Shown one piece after another: positions 51,199-59,993 of a stretch of 64,000 bases of DNA. Under the pieces are notes generated by a model. That model saw only the letters and a program-made list of their open reading frames with translations, was not told the origin of the DNA and searched no databases. The position numbers and the translations under genes are program-made. Source of the stretch: Halorubrum cibi (GTDB lineage: Archaea > Halobacteriota > Halobacteria > Halobacteriales > Haloferacaceae); NCBI RefSeq assembly GCF_900182635.1, contig NZ_FXTD01000010.1:79902-143901 (forward strand), read 5' to 3'. How positions within the stretch are numbered: position 1 is the first letter of the stretch; every line of letters starts with the position of its first letter.

Positions 51199-52731
51199 AT
51201 GACACGAACCATCGACACGCGGGCGACGCTCAGCTACATCGGGAGTATTCTCAAGTACCTCTCGGTGGCGATGCTCGTTCCCCTCCTGATCGCCGTGATC
51301 TACGCCGAGGACGTCTGGGTGTTCGCCGCGTCGATGGCGATCGGCGTCTCCGCCGGTGCCGCGCTCGAACGGCTCGATCCCGACCCCGATTTGGGTCCCC
51401 GCGAGGGGCTCGCGGTGGTCGCGCTCGCGTGGCTCGCCGCGGCGTTTCTCGGCGCGATCCCGTACGTTCTCGCGGGCTACGGCACGGCGTCGGCGCTCGG
51501 CCATCCCGTGAACGCGCTGTTCGAGTCGACCAGCGGGTTCACGACGACGGGCGCGACAGTGACCGCCGAGATCAGCTTCGAGCGACACTCACACGCCGTG
51601 TTGATGTGGCGACAGCTCACCCAGTGGCTCGGCGGCATGGGGATCATCGTGTTGATGATCGCGATCCTCCCCGAACTGGCGGTCAACGGCGCACAACTGA
51701 TGCGTTCCGAGGCACCGGGGCCGGACCTCCAGAAACTCACGCCCCGGATCGCCGAGACCGCCCGCGCGCTCTGGGTCATCTACGTCGCGTTCACGGCCGC
51801 GCTGGTCGCCGTCCTGTACGCGCTTCACCTCGTCGGGCTCGCGCCGAACATGGACCTGTACAACGCGATCGCCCACGGCTTCTCGACGCTGCCGACCGGC
51901 GGGTTCTCGCCGGAGGCGGACAGCATCGCGGCGTTCTCCCCGGTCGTCCAGTGGACGTTCGTCCCGTTCATGGTCCTCGCGGGCGTGAACTTCGCGCTGT
52001 TCTGGTACGTCCTCCGCGACGAGGCGGCCCGGCTGTTCGAGAACACGGAGTTCCGCGTCTATATCGGCGCGGTAGCCCTGATGAGCGCCGTCCTCTCGAT
52101 CGCGCTGTTCCGCGGCGGCGCCCCGCCGACCGAACTCGGCGGGGTCACCGCGGGCGTCACGGAGAACGCCCTCCGACAGGGGGTCTTCCAGATCGCGTCG
52201 CTTCTGAACTCCACCGGGTTCGCGACCGCGGACTTCGCACAGTGGGAGACACACACGAAGTTCCTCCTGTTGTTCGCGATGTTCATCGGCGGCTCCGCGG
52301 GTTCGACCGGCGGCGGGATCAAGGTGATCCGATGGCTCATCCTGTTCAAGACGCTCCGCCGCGAACTGTACACGACCGCGAACCCCGACGTGGTCCGGCC
52401 GGTCCGGCTCGGCGGCGAGGTGGTAAACGAGGAAGTCATCCGCGGTATCTTGGTGTTCACGCTCCTGTACTTCCTGCTTTTCGCGTTCGCCGCCGTGTTC
52501 ATCGAACTCGACACGACTCGCGTCGGCGAACCGCTCACCGGTCTCGAGGCGATCGCCGCCTCGCTCGCGACCATCGGCAACATCGGACCGGGACTCGGGC
52601 CGCTCGGCCCGTTCGGGACCTACGAGCTGCTTCCCGACACGACGAAGCTGCTCATGGTCTTCCTCATGTGGATCGGGCGACTCGAGATCGTTCCCGTGCT
52701 CGCGCTGTTCGTCGCCGGCATCGACGACTGA
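51199..52731 (+). CDS. TrkH-type potassium transporter, second copy
   Basis: 510 residues, ATG at 51199, about ten helices. Filter loops: STSGFTTTGATVTAEISF, HGFSTLPTGGFSPEADS, QIASLLNSTGFATADF and TIGNIGPGLGPLGPFGTYE. It is clearly paralogous to the copy before it, separated by 116 bp. The first filter loops keep the Gly positions, so it is expected to conduct K+. Two TrkH next to one TrkA could mean two partners for the same gate or a different regulator for the second. Confidence 0.94.
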   Translation: MTRTIDTRATLSYIGSILKYLSVAMLVPLLIAVIYAEDVWVFAASMAIGVSAGAALERLDPDPDLGPREGLAVVALAWLAAAFLGAIPYVLAGYGTASALGHPVNALFESTSGFTTTGATVTAEISFERHSHAVLMWRQLTQWLGGMGIIVLMIAILPELAVNGAQLMRSEAPGPDLQKLTPRIAETARALWVIYVAFTAALVAVLYALHLVGLAPNMDLYNAIAHGFSTLPTGGFSPEADSIAAFSPVVQWTFVPFMVLAGVNFALFWYVLRDEAARLFENTEFRVYIGAVALMSAVLSIALFRGGAPPTELGGVTAGVTENALRQGVFQIASLLNSTGFATADFAQWETHTKFLLLFAMFIGGSAGSTGGGIKVIRWLILFKTLRRELYTTANPDVVRPVRLGGEVVNEEVIRGILVFTLLYFLLFAFAAVFIELDTTRVGEPLTGLEAIAASLATIGNIGPGLGPLGPFGTYELLPDTTKLLMVFLMWIGRLEIVPVLALFVAGIDD

Positions 52732-52802
52732 TGAGGCGCGCAGTCCGAGTCGATGGAACCTCGGGGGCATCTTCTTAAGTGCCGACTGGGCTATTGTCGT
52801 AC

Positions 52803-53243
52803 ATGACCGGAACCGACGACGCTATCGGACGGAACCTGCTCGGACACGTCCTCCTCCCGATCGCGAACGAAGCGGACGCGTTGGCGACGGCGAGGGCGCT
52901 CGAACCGTACGAACCCGAACGGGTGACGGCCCTCCACGTCGTCGAGAAGGGGGGAGGGGTACCGGACAAGACGCCGGTCGAACAGTCGGAGGAGTTGGCG
53001 GCGGAGTCGTACGCCGCGGTTCGAACGGTGTTTCCCGACGCCGACGACCACACCGCGTACGCCCGCGACGTCGCCGCCGCCATCTTCGACGCCGCCGAGG
53101 AGGTCGACGCGAGCGCGATCGCCTACCGATCCCGCGGCGGGAACCGGCTCATGAAGTTCATCTCGGGGGACGTCTCGTTGAAGCTGGTTACGGAGTCGGA
53201 TCTCCCGGTCATCACGCTCCCCCACGAGGATCCGGACGAGTGA
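52803..53243 (+). CDS. UspA-domain protein, likely not ATP-binding
   Basis: 146 residues from the ATG at 52803. It has the UspA fold order NLLGHVLLPIANEADALATARALEPYEPERVTALHVVE at the start and IAYRSRGGNRLMKFISGDVSLKLVTESDLPVITLPHE at the end. The nucleotide motif GxxGx9GS is only partly kept (RSRGGNRLMKFISGDVS), so ATP binding is doubtful. Usp domains commonly accompany haloarchaeal transport genes. It sits directly after the second TrkH. Confidence 0.85.
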   Translation: MTGTDDAIGRNLLGHVLLPIANEADALATARALEPYEPERVTALHVVEKGGGVPDKTPVEQSEELAAESYAAVRTVFPDADDHTAYARDVAAAIFDAAEEVDASAIAYRSRGGNRLMKFISGDVSLKLVTESDLPVITLPHEDPDE

Positions 53244-53290
53244 GCGACCGCGACCCGGAAGGGAACTCCTGACCGACCGCGCGAGACGGC

Positions 53291-54925
53291 TCACGCGAAC
53301 GCCCGCTCGAACGCCCGGACCCCGTCGTCCGTTCCGACGACGACGAGTTCGTCCCCTCCCTCGATCGTCGTCTCCGGACCCAGATCGGTCACCACCGTCT
53401 CGCTCCGCTCTATGGCCAGCACCGTACACCCGGTCTCGCTCCGGACGTCCGCCTCGGCGAGCGTCCGACCGACGAGCCGCGGTGCCTCGAGTCTGACGAC
53501 CTCCACCTGGCTTTCGACGGAGAGCACGTCGCGATCCTCGAGCAGTCGCGCCGCCGACATCCGTCCGGTCACCGTCGCCAGCGAGAGCACGTAGTCGGCT
53601 CCGGCCCGATAGGTCTTCGAGACGTTGTCGTCCTCGTCGACGCGGGCGACGATCTCAGTGTCGGGCGCGGTGTCGCGGATCACGAGCGTGGCGAACTCGG
53701 TCGTGGTGTCGTCCGGCAGCGCGATCACGACGGTGTCGGTCTCCTCGATCCCCGCTTCGGCGAGCGTCTCCGGCTCGGTGGCGTCGCCCACCACGTCGAC
53801 GCCCGCCGCCTCCTCGGCGTCGATCACCGTGTACGGGATCCCGGCGTCGTCGAGCTCCGCCGCGACGGCCCGGCCCACCTGACCGTAGCCGGCGATCACC
53901 GTCCGTCCGGCGGCGAACCGGCGCACCGACGACTGCGTCATCTCGACGAGCCGCTCCAGTTGCTCGGTCCGTCCGGAGACGAGGAGCACGGTCCCGCGCG
54001 TGAGCGTCGCGTTCGGCGAGGGGGAGGCGTCGAACTCGCCCTGGAACCACGCGCCGACCACGTTGACGCCGGCGCGCTCGCGGATCCCGCTGTCCGCGAG
54101 CGTCGATCCGGCCAGCTCGCCGCCGTGACGGACCGACACCTCCGCGAGCCGGAGGTCCTCGCCGATCGCGACGGCCTCGTCGATCTCCGTCCGGAGCGCC
54201 GTCGTCACCTTCGAGGCGAGCCCCCGCCCGAGCAGCGGTCGCGGCGAGAGGACGTGGTCGGCCCCGGCGAGCCGGTGGTACCGCTCCAAGTCGGGATCGT
54301 CGACCACGCTGACGACGGAGACGTCCTCGGCGAGCTCCTTCGAGGCGAGCACGATGCTCGCGTCCACCCGGTCTGAGACGTCCGCGACGAGCGCGCGCGC
54401 CTCCGGCAGCCGCGCCGCGGTCAGTCCCTCCGTGGACTCCGGATCCGCTCGGATCACTCGATGGCCGTCGCCGTACAGCTCGTCCGCGCGCTCGCGGTCG
54501 GATTCGACGATCACGTAGGGGACCCCATGCGCCTCCAACTCCTCGATGAGCACCTCCGCCCGCGTGGTGTACGAGCAGATTATGACGTGGCCGGAGATGC
54601 CGTTCTCGAGGGTCGTCGGCGCGGTCTCGGTGAACGCCGCCTCCAAGAGCGGCGTCGCGACGACCGGGAGCGCACCGACGAGAAGCGCCATTCCCAACAG
54701 GTCGGTCACGACGATGAACGCCTGCATCTGCGGGCTGTCCCACGGAGCATCCCCGCCGAACCCGGTGGTCGTGAACATCTCGACGGTGAACTGGAGCGAG
54801 TCGAGGAACGTCTGGGGACGTCCCTCGTAGGTCGCCATCCCCCACCGATAGGCGATCGCGGTCCCGACCAGCGCCACGACGAGCATGAGGAAGTAGCCGA
54901 CGACCCGTCGCTGCCATCCGTTCAT
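53291..54925 (-). CDS. Potassium channel with two RCK/TrkA modules
   Basis: 544 residues. N-terminal pore: helix GYFLMLVVALVGTAIAYRWG (about 9-28), pore loop MFTTTGFGGDAPWD (about 48-61, filter TTTGFG), helix FIVVTDLLGMALLVGALPVVATPLLEA. Two RCK domains follow: HVIICSYTTRAEVLIEELEAHG (about 112-133) with a TrkA-C at about 245-325, then TVIAGYGQVGRAVAAELDDAG (about 340-360), TrkA-N to about 450, and a final TrkA-C (VEVVRLEAPRLVGRTLAEADV). It is a ligand-gated K+ channel, regulating K+ release or uptake opposite to the Trk genes. Confidence 0.92.
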   Translation of the reverse strand: MNGWQRRVVGYFLMLVVALVGTAIAYRWGMATYEGRPQTFLDSLQFTVEMFTTTGFGGDAPWDSPQMQAFIVVTDLLGMALLVGALPVVATPLLEAAFTETAPTTLENGISGHVIICSYTTRAEVLIEELEAHGVPYVIVESDRERADELYGDGHRVIRADPESTEGLTAARLPEARALVADVSDRVDASIVLASKELAEDVSVVSVVDDPDLERYHRLAGADHVLSPRPLLGRGLASKVTTALRTEIDEAVAIGEDLRLAEVSVRHGGELAGSTLADSGIRERAGVNVVGAWFQGEFDASPSPNATLTRGTVLLVSGRTEQLERLVEMTQSSVRRFAAGRTVIAGYGQVGRAVAAELDDAGIPYTVIDAEEAAGVDVVGDATEPETLAEAGIEETDTVVIALPDDTTTEFATLVIRDTAPDTEIVARVDEDDNVSKTYRAGADYVLSLATVTGRMSAARLLEDRDVLSVESQVEVVRLEAPRLVGRTLAEADVRSETGCTVLAIERSETVVTDLGPETTIEGGDELVVVGTDDGVRAFERAFA

Positions 54926-54974
54926 ACGCACGGCAGGAGCGGTGCCGTGAAAAAACGTGAGCCGTCGGAGCCGG

Positions 54975-55211
54975 TTACGGAGCCTCGACCGGTCGCGCCG
55001 CCTCCGCACACCAGGCGTTACCACGACGGCCGGCGCGCCGGAGGTCGAGGCGGACGATCGAGCCGGCGTCCAGCTTCGACAGCTCAGCTTCGATCTCCGG
55101 GTCGTCGTACTCGACGACGTACAGCGTCCCGTTTCGCGGATGCTCACGGAGCGTGATGGTCCCGTGGTCGTTACACGCCTCGACGACCGTGTACTTGCCA
55201 GTCCGATCCAT
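54975..55211 (-). CDS. Small conserved haloarchaeal protein
   Basis: 78 residues from the ATG at 55211 (MDRTGKYTVVEACNDHGTITLREHPRNGTLYVVEYDDPEIEAELSKL); the frame is open 84 bp further but there the sequence loses character. Beta-rich, ends with a basic RLDLRRAGRRGNAWCAEAARPVEAP. No motif recognised. The promoter region is shared with the divergent phosphopantothenate synthetase gene. Confidence 0.65.
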   Translation of the reverse strand: MDRTGKYTVVEACNDHGTITLREHPRNGTLYVVEYDDPEIEAELSKLDAGSIVRLDLRRAGRRGNAWCAEAARPVEAP

Positions 55212-55303
55212 CACGGTCGGCGGTACGCCTTCGAGCGACTTAGTTATTCGACCGGTTCTCGCGGTAACGGGCCACTTTACTCGCGGCGGCGTCAACGGTG
55301 ACC

Positions 55304-56065
55304 ATGACCGAGACGGAGATCCCAGAGGATCACCCCAGATACGCGTCGCTCCTCACCAGACACCGCATCGAGGCGGGCGTCGAGAAGGGCATCACCTCGA
55401 AACAGGGACTCATCGCGCAGGGCCGCGGCGAGGCGTTCGACTACCTGCTCGGCGAGCGCACGCTCCCGAGCGCGGACGCCGCCGCCCGTGCCGCGGCCGC
55501 GACGCTGCTTTCCGCGGAGCGTCCGGTGTTCTCCGTGAACGGGAACGTCGCCGCGTTAGTCCCCGAGGAGACCGTCGAACTCGCCCGCGTCGTCGACGCC
55601 GACCTCGAGGTCAACCTGTTCAACCGGACCGAGGAGCGAATGGAAGCGATCGCCGACCACCTCCGGGAACACGGTGCCGAGGAGGTGAAGGGACTGACCG
55701 GCGACGGCGAGATACCCGGACTGGAACACGCCCGCGGGATCGTCGACGCCGACGGGATCGGCGCGGCCGACGTGGTGGTGGTCCCGCTGGAGGACGGCGA
55801 CCGCGCGGAGGCACTCGCGGCGGCGGGCAAAACGGAGATCGTGATCGACCTCAACCCGGGGAGCCGGTCGCCGCGGACCGCCGCGGTCCCGATCATCGAC
55901 AACGTCCTCAGGGCCGTCCCGAACGTGACGGCGCACGCCCGCGATCTGGCCGACGCGTCGCCCGCGGAACGTCGGGCCGTCGTCGACGACTTCGACCCGA
56001 ACGCGGCGCTTGAGGCGGCCGAGCGGGCGATCCGCGAGGGGTCGTTCTCCGGCGACGAGGCCTGA
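55304..56065 (+). CDS. 4-phosphopantoate--beta-alanine ligase (archaeal phosphopantothenate synthetase)
   Basis: 253 residues from the ATG at 55304; an in-frame GTG at 55298 is less likely. The family's near-invariant blocks are present: HPRYASLLTRHRIEAGVEKGITSKQGLIAQGRGEAFDYLLGERT (about 10-53), ERPVFSVNGNVAALVPEETVELARVVDADLEVNLFNRTEERM, and later LNPGSRSPRTAAVPIIDNVLRAVPN. It joins phosphopantoate and beta-alanine with ATP, the archaeal route to coenzyme A. Single gene. Confidence 0.93.
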   Translation: MTETEIPEDHPRYASLLTRHRIEAGVEKGITSKQGLIAQGRGEAFDYLLGERTLPSADAAARAAAATLLSAERPVFSVNGNVAALVPEETVELARVVDADLEVNLFNRTEERMEAIADHLREHGAEEVKGLTGDGEIPGLEHARGIVDADGIGAADVVVVPLEDGDRAEALAAAGKTEIVIDLNPGSRSPRTAAVPIIDNVLRAVPNVTAHARDLADASPAERRAVVDDFDPNAALEAAERAIREGSFSGDEA

Positions 56066-56078
56066 CGCTCGTCGGGAT

Positions 56079-57140
56079 CTACCGCCCGAACTCGGGTTCG
56101 ATCGCGTCGTCGTCGACGGACGACGGACCCTCGGGGTCAGAGTAGAGGTCGTCGTGGAGCGAGAACAGGTCCTCGCGGGTCGGCGTCGCGTCGACGACGA
56201 CCGTCCGTCCGCGGAATCCCACCGTCGCGTCGTCGAGGGCTCCCTCGGAGTCGACGCCGCCGGAGAGCCGACGCAGGCGGTCTCGCGTGAGTCGCGTCGG
56301 ATCGAGCGTCGCCGCGTATCGGAGGTCCGTTCCGCCGTCGCCCCCGCCGTCGACGCCGAGAGCGACGCCGATCGACCCGGCGGCCTCGACCGTCGCTTCG
56401 AGCGAGTCCGGCGCGCCGGAGAGCGCGGAGCGGAGCCGATTTCGCCCCGATTCCCCGAGGTTCGCATACACCGTCACGTCACCCGACAGCAGCGACGGGA
56501 GCGAGCCGTATCCGGTGGCCGATCGTTGTCCGGTGGACGATCGTTGTCCGGTGGTCGATCGTTTCCCGGTCGCCGATCCGTCCCGCGTTCGGCGGACTGC
56601 TGCGTCGACGTGATCCGCGGCGCGATCGACGTCGGGCGCGTACCCGACGACGAGTTCGGTCTCGTTGACGGCGACCGCGTACGGCTCCCCGCGACCGCGG
56701 AACCGACGAGTCACCCCGGCGGTCCGGCGGGTTCGGGCGGTCGACCAGCGTCCGCGGCCCTCGACGGCGGCCGCGAGCCGATCCGGATCGAACGACCCGC
56801 GAGCGACGACGGCTCCCTCGACGCTCGATCCCGAGAGCGCGACGCTCCCGGCGACGGCGTCGACGTCGGCGAGCGAGACGTCCGCGCGCTCCGTCGCGGC
56901 GGAGAGTCGGGTCGACCACGGCTCGGGGAGGCCGACCGTCGAGACGACCGCGGGGTCGACGGCCGCGGTGACGACGGTGTCGCCGTCGGCGATACGGCCG
57001 GCGTCGTAGGTGGCTGCCGAACCGGCCGATCGAGTCGAATCGGTCACACCGGCCGCTGAACCGCCCGCGAGGCCGGAGAGCGACGCTCCGAGGAGTCCGA
57101 CGGTACCGATGCGTCCGAGCAGCGTGCGTCTGGAGGGCAT
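56079..57140 (-). CDS. Tat-exported protein of unknown function
   Basis: 353 residues. Tat leader SRRTLLGRIGTVGLLGASLSGLAGG at 3-27. The mature part is Val/Ala/Asp/Arg-rich with no family I can name (DGDTVVTAAVDPAVVSTVGLPEPW; ATERADVSLADVDAVAGSVALSGSSVEGAVVARGSFDPDRLAAAVEGRG). This pattern is typical of haloarchaeal exported hypothetical proteins. A short internal repeat (STTGQRSSTGQRSATG at about 190-206) is encoded by an 18-bp DNA repeat. The gene converges with the phosphopantothenate synthetase gene, the stop codons 13 bp apart. Confidence 0.7.
   Translation of the reverse strand: MPSRRTLLGRIGTVGLLGASLSGLAGGSAAGVTDSTRSAGSAATYDAGRIADGDTVVTAAVDPAVVSTVGLPEPWSTRLSAATERADVSLADVDAVAGSVALSGSSVEGAVVARGSFDPDRLAAAVEGRGRWSTARTRRTAGVTRRFRGRGEPYAVAVNETELVVGYAPDVDRAADHVDAAVRRTRDGSATGKRSTTGQRSSTGQRSATGYGSLPSLLSGDVTVYANLGESGRNRLRSALSGAPDSLEATVEAAGSIGVALGVDGGGDGGTDLRYAATLDPTRLTRDRLRRLSGGVDSEGALDDATVGFRGRTVVVDATPTREDLFSLHDDLYSDPEGPSSVDDDAIEPEFGR
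56521..56574. repeat. 18-bp tandem repeat inside the Tat-protein gene
   Basis: Three units at 56521-56538, 56539-56556 and 56557-56574, each starting GATCGTT and containing CCGGTGG or CCGGTCG. It keeps the reading frame (6 residues per unit), consistent with slippage-driven length variation. Confidence 0.65.
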
Positions 57141-57268
57141 CGTTTCACGGTCACGCGGGGGGACACTTAATTCATCGACTTCGGTCGGCGAACTTCCCGA
57201 GTCGGCGGTAGTGCGGCCGGATCGCCGGCGGGGGCAAGTTCAAAGTCTCTGGGCGACTACCACGCGGC

Positions 57269-57718
57269 ATGGAACTGGACGACACGGACAGGGCGATCCT
57301 TCGGATCCTCCAGGAGGACGCCAGGACCCCCTTCTCGGAGATCGCGCGCCGGATCGACATGTCGAGCGCGACGGTCCACGACCGTGTCGGCCGGATGGAG
57401 GATGCGGGCGTCATCGAGGGATACCACGCCTCGGTGAACGCCAAGGCGGTCGGATACGGCGTCAGCGCACTCGTCGGCCTGCGCGTCGAGCAGGGTCGAA
57501 AGGAGGACGCCCTCGAGCGCCTGCGGGAGATCGATGGCGTTCGGGAGATCCACCTGACCACCGGCGAGTGGGACGTGATCCTTCGCGTGGTCGCGGAGGA
57601 CACCGATCGGCTTCGGGAGCTGATGTTCGGTCGGATCGCGAACATGGACGGCTTCTCGCGGTCACAGACCATGATCGTCCTCGGAACCGACTACGAAGCC
57701 GAGGGGCCGCCGATCTGA
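57269..57718 (+). CDS. Lrp/AsnC family transcription regulator
   Basis: 149 residues. N-terminal helix-turn-helix [56 protein letters not shown] (2-57), then the RAM ligand-binding domain: [57 protein letters not shown]. It binds DNA as a dimer or octamer in response to amino acids. Typical full length. Confidence 0.93.
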   Translation: MELDDTDRAILRILQEDARTPFSEIARRIDMSSATVHDRVGRMEDAGVIEGYHASVNAKAVGYGVSALVGLRVEQGRKEDALERLREIDGVREIHLTTGEWDVILRVVAEDTDRLRELMFGRIANMDGFSRSQTMIVLGTDYEAEGPPI

Positions 57719-57827
57719 GCCCGCGGGGAGGACTCGACGGCGGGGCGCGATCGGAACGACTCCGTCGCGCCGGGTTCCGTCGACCTCGACCGGAACTCTC
57801 AACTCCGGAACCCTCCGAAGCCCTGGT

Positions 57828-58985
57828 ATGAGCGCACGGTTCGAGGACCGGCTGGGGCTCTCGGCGGAGCGAGCGTGGGCGGCGGCGGTCGCCGCGGTCT
57901 CCGCGGTCCTCGTCGTCGGGTCCGTCGTCTTCCCGCGGGTCGTCTACGATCGGTTCCTCTGGCGGTACTTCTGGGGGCCGGTGGCCGCCGACGGACAGGT
58001 CGCACAGTGCGCGATCCGCCCCGCCGAGGGCGGGACGGAGCTGCTGACGAGCGCCTCGGCGTGTGCGGACGCGGTCGCGGCCGGCGAGGTCGTCGCGTCC
58101 CCCGGTTACACCACCGTCTCGACGCTGAGTTACGTCGTGATCCTGCTCGCGATGCTGATCGGGGTCGTCTTCTTGCTCCGGCGGCTCGACATCGCCACCG
58201 AGTTCCGGTTCTTCTACGCGCTGTTCCCGTTCATGCTGTTCGGCGGCGCGCTCCGCACCGTCGAGGACACCGGGATCGCGGCGATACGTGCCGGCGTCGA
58301 GCCGCTCATTCCCTTCCCCTGGAGCGCGCTGATCATCAGCCCGTTCATCTACTTCACGGTCTTCGCGGTGACGCTGCTCTGCGTGATGGGCGCGTACGCG
58401 CTCGAGGACCGCGGGATCGTCGACGACTACGCCCCGCCGCTGTTCGGCGCCGGGGCGCTCGCGCTGGCGCTCTCGGTCGGGTATCTGGCGTTCCTCGCGG
58501 CCACCACTGACTACGTGACCTTCTACCCGCAGGTGATCGGGCCGATCCTCCTGATCGCGAGCGTCGCCGCCGCGGTCACGTGGAAGCTGATCGAGCGGTT
58601 CGAACCCTCGATCAACCGCGGGACCGGGTTCGCCGGCTTCGTGATCATCTGGGGCCACGCGATCGACGGGGTCGCGAACGTGATCGGACTCGACTGGATG
58701 CCGGCGCTGACGGGGACCGGGAACCTCTTCCCGAAACACGTCGTCAACGAGCTGGTCGTGAACTGGACCGGTCGATTGCTGCCCGACTCGGTGCTCGCGG
58801 TGACCGGCGACGCCTGGCCGTTCCTGCTGGTCAAACTCGCCGCGGCGACCTTCGTCGTCTGGGTGTTCAACGGCGAGCTCTACGAGGAGTCGCCGCGGTA
58901 CACGCTGTTGTTGCTCATCACCGTCCTCGCCGTCGGACTCGGCCCCGGCACGCGCGACATGCTGCGGGCGACGTTCGGCGTCTGA
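57828..58985 (+). CDS. DUF63 family membrane protein
   Basis: 385 residues, about ten hydrophobic segments. The DUF63 landmarks [22 protein letters not shown] (about 125-146), [19 protein letters not shown], and [15 protein letters not shown] / KHVVNELVV near 276-310 are readable. The family is archaeal and has no known role. ATG at 57828; the gene follows the Lrp regulator in the same direction. Confidence 0.88.
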   Translation: MSARFEDRLGLSAERAWAAAVAAVSAVLVVGSVVFPRVVYDRFLWRYFWGPVAADGQVAQCAIRPAEGGTELLTSASACADAVAAGEVVASPGYTTVSTLSYVVILLAMLIGVVFLLRRLDIATEFRFFYALFPFMLFGGALRTVEDTGIAAIRAGVEPLIPFPWSALIISPFIYFTVFAVTLLCVMGAYALEDRGIVDDYAPPLFGAGALALALSVGYLAFLAATTDYVTFYPQVIGPILLIASVAAAVTWKLIERFEPSINRGTGFAGFVIIWGHAIDGVANVIGLDWMPALTGTGNLFPKHVVNELVVNWTGRLLPDSVLAVTGDAWPFLLVKLAAATFVVWVFNGELYEESPRYTLLLLITVLAVGLGPGTRDMLRATFGV

Positions 58986-59019
58986 TCCGGCACAGTCCGC
59001 GCCGGTTCGGTCCCCTGGC

Positions 59020-59892
59020 TTACGTCTGTGGGTCGATTCCGTCCAGTCTCGCCACGTCGTCGTCGGTCAGCTCCAGTCGCGAGGCCGCGACGTTCGACTC
59101 GAGGTGATCGACGCTCGACGTGCCGGGAATCGGGAGCGTCACTTCCGAGTGATCGAGCAGCCACGCGAGCGCGATCTGCCGGGGCGTCGCGTCGGTCGCA
59201 TGGTCGGCGGCGACCGCCTCGAGCACCTCGGCGACCTCGTCCTCCTCGACCGCGTACATCGGTCCCCACGGGATGAAGCCGACGCCGTGGCTCTCACACG
59301 CCCGGAGGACGTCCTCCTCGTCGCGGTTCCCCACGTCATAGCGGTTCTGGACCGTGGCGATCTCGACGACCTCGGTGGCGGCCTCGAGCTGTTCGACGGT
59401 GACGTTCGAGAGGCCGACGCGGTCGATCTGTCCGGCGTCCTTCATCTCGGCGAAGGCGTGGACGGACGCTTCGAAGTCGGCGTCGGGGTCGGGTCGGTGA
59501 AGCTGGTAGAGGTCGATGGCGTCGACGCCGAGCCGGTCGAGGCTACACAGCACCTGGTTCTTGAGGAAATCCGGGTCGCCGTGAGGGATCCAGTCACCGT
59601 CGCGGTTCCGGAGCAATCCGGCCTTTGAGGCGACGACGACGCCGTCGTCCGTGCCGAGCGCCTCGCCGATCAGCCGCTCGCTGACGCCCGGTCCGTAGGA
59701 GTCGGCCGTGTCGACGAAGTCGACACCGAGGTCGACCGCCCGCCGTATCACCGACTTCGCCGCCCGTTCGTCTTCCGGCCGGCCGATGACGTCCTCGCCG
59801 GTGACGCGCATGCCGCCGAAGCCGAGTCGGTTGACCGTCAGTCCGTCGGCGAACTCGAAGGTGTCGTCGGGATCGACGTGTTCCGTGGCCAT
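59020..59892 (-). CDS. Aldo/keto reductase
   Basis: 290 residues from the ATG at 59892. VNRLGFGGMRVTGE, GVDFVDTADSYGPGVSERLIGEAL (Asp/Tyr), VVVASKAGLL (catalytic Lys), LGVDAIDLYQLHRPDPD (His) and IALAWLLDHSEVTLPIPGTSSVDHLESN (NADPH site) are all normal for the superfamily. It reduces carbonyl compounds with NADPH; substrate unknown. The start codon is about 100 bp from that of the divergent C45-type acyltransferase gene. Confidence 0.93.
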   Translation of the reverse strand: MATEHVDPDDTFEFADGLTVNRLGFGGMRVTGEDVIGRPEDERAAKSVIRRAVDLGVDFVDTADSYGPGVSERLIGEALGTDDGVVVASKAGLLRNRDGDWIPHGDPDFLKNQVLCSLDRLGVDAIDLYQLHRPDPDADFEASVHAFAEMKDAGQIDRVGLSNVTVEQLEAATEVVEIATVQNRYDVGNRDEEDVLRACESHGVGFIPWGPMYAVEEDEVAEVLEAVAADHATDATPRQIALAWLLDHSEVTLPIPGTSSVDHLESNVAASRLELTDDDVARLDGIDPQT

Positions 59893-59993
59893 ACCGACGC
59901 CTCGTCCGCCAGCGGCAAAGCCGTGGGGGTCCGCGTCCCGAAGGAACTCCACCCCACTCGAAGCTTTATGACCCGTCCGACCGCACTCGGCGC

